Origin: Lachnospiraceae bacterium
GTDB taxonomy: Bacteria > Bacillota > Clostridia > Lachnospirales > Lachnospiraceae
Length of the DNA stretch: 6,233 nt
Reading direction: 5' to 3'
NCBI GenBank assembly: GCA_017391545.1
Contig: JAFOYD010000127.1
Coordinates: 1-6,233, forward strand
Each line of letters starts with the position of its first letter. Position 1 is the stretch's first letter. The notes under the pieces are model-generated. The model was given only the letters and a program-made list of their open reading frames with translations, was not told the DNA's origin and did not search any database. This document shows positions 5,317 through 6,233 of this stretch, one piece after another. The position numbers were made by a program, and so were the translations under genes.

Positions 5317-6233
5317 TTACTGTCCCATCGCACTGTTAATGAGATCCAGATATAACTGTGTCACATCAGCCCCCGAAGGCACTCCAATCTGGGGCTCTCC
5401 TATCATATGCCCCTCATTGTCTACAAAAATCGTTGTAGGGAATGCAGATACATTTGATAATACGCTCTCGTTCATCTGTTCATTCGGTATCAAAACAGGA
5501 AACGCTATGCCTGTTTTATTAATAATAGCATTTGCGACATCTGTCTCCTCTGCGGCATCCTGACAGATCGATATGATATTTGCGTTTTCCGGAAGTTTTT
5601 CATATGCTGCCTGAATTGCCGGAAGCTCATTCCGACAAGGACCACACCAGGTAGCCCAAATGTTAATCATGGTAATATCATAGTCCTTAAAGATATCCTG
5701 TGTCACTGTATTTCCATTTAAGTCTGTGACTTCAAAATCCGACAGATCAATCCCCGATACCTGCTCCATCATTTTTGCATTCTCTGCCTCATAATCATGC
5801 TCGTGAGCCGGGAATAACACAATACCATCCCTCACTTCATCCAGGGAATCCAACAGACTCTGTATTTGTGTATTTTCCTCATCCGTATATCCCTCTGACG
5901 GAAGTGTGTCATTGTAGACAAAGTAATACTCTGTGTCAGCAAAGGTTCCAATTTTCTCTGCGAAAGCAAATCTTGTTCCATAATCGCTGTTTGAAAACAG
6001 TGCACTGTTATCCTTTACATCTCTGCCATAGATCCCAAATACACGAAATGCATTGTCATTTGCGCTATCATATGCTTCCCGATATTCATCCTCAGTCGCG
6101 GTTCCATTTTTATAAGCATCACTCGTCTCCATTAATTTCTCGTAATCATCTGTTCTGACCAGAAAAACATCCAGCTGGTTCTCATCCGGAACATCGTTGA
6201 ACCACTTGATACTACCATCCAGCCAGATTTGTG
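5317..6233 (-). CDS. TlpA-like thioredoxin-fold protein (N-terminus off the window)
   Basis: The frame is open from the right edge to a TAA at 5319-5317, giving 304 visible residues. The last 145 or so form a TlpA/ResA-like domain: a lead-in strand (IDLSDFEVTDLNGNTVT), the redox motif WATWCGPCRNELPAIQ (CGPC), and SAFPTTIFVDNEG with the cis-proline before the final strands. Such proteins reduce disulfides or haem-binding cysteines outside the membrane, usually anchored by an N-terminal signal that would lie beyond the edge. The first 155 or so visible residues, acidic with DDYEKLMETSDAYKNG, FRVFGIYGRD and TRFAFAEKIG, are a separate region I do not recognise. An ATG at 6132 exists but lies inside this region with coding sequence running past it, so it is not taken as the start. 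The next gene, a CXXC micro-protein, follows after 34 nt and the polyferredoxin after that, pointing to a joint redox role. Confidence 0.9.
   Translation of the reverse strand, partial: QIWLDGSIKWFNDVPDENQLDVFLVRTDDYEKLMETSDAYKNGTATEDEYREAYDSANDNAFRVFGIYGRDVKDNSALFSNSDYGTRFAFAEKIGTFADTEYYFVYNDTLPSEGYTDEENTQIQSLLDSLDEVRDGIVLFPAHEHDYEAENAKMMEQVSGIDLSDFEVTDLNGNTVTQDIFKDYDITMINIWATWCGPCRNELPAIQAAYEKLPENANIISICQDAAEETDVANAIINKTGIAFPVLIPNEQMNESVLSNVSAFPTTIFVDNEGHMIGEPQIGVPSGADVTQLYLDLINSAMGQ

Noticed and set aside
1..6233. CRISPR array, tRNA, transposon ends or a new defence system
   Set aside because: I see no spaced direct repeats, no tRNA-like fold, no transposase, nuclease or reverse transcriptase, and all genes fit metabolic, redox or envelope roles.

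Overview
The window looks like chromosomal DNA from an anaerobic Firmicute of the class Clostridia, probably Lachnospiraceae-like. This rests on strong AGGAGG-type ribosome sites, a CD1871A-type small CXXC protein, a NapH-like polyferredoxin and a secreted C1 peptidase with a lectin-like domain. I assign no genus. Every supported gene lies on the minus strand, so transcription runs from high to low coordinates.

Region 6233 to 4257 is a compact thiol/iron-sulfur module. It starts with a TlpA-like extracytoplasmic thioredoxin whose N-terminus is off the window. Next, 34 nt on, is a 48-residue membrane protein ending in a CXXC motif (CD1871A family), and 15 nt after that a polytopic membrane protein with several cysteine clusters (NapH-like). 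The spacing argues for one operon and a shared membrane redox role; the electron path is inference.

Region 4212 to 2428 encodes a secreted papain-family cysteine peptidase, 44 nt downstream of the polyferredoxin gene and probably co-transcribed with it. A strong hairpin with T-tracts (2391-2423) follows its stop codon and sits almost against the Shine-Dalgarno of the next gene.

Region 2375 to 253 holds a full-length adenine deaminase (ade) and, 18 nt later, a Sfp-type 4'-phosphopantetheinyl transferase that is broken. Its N-terminal and C-terminal parts are present in different frames, and the catalytic middle (about 90 residues) is missing.

Region 191 to 1 is the N-terminus of an acyltransferase-3 membrane protein that runs off the left edge. 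It is much more AT-rich (about 23% GC over bases 1-180) than the rest, suggesting a different origin. I see no tRNA, rRNA, CRISPR, insertion sequence, attachment site or recognisable riboswitch. The only gene-free stretches are short intergenic gaps, the longest 61 nt.
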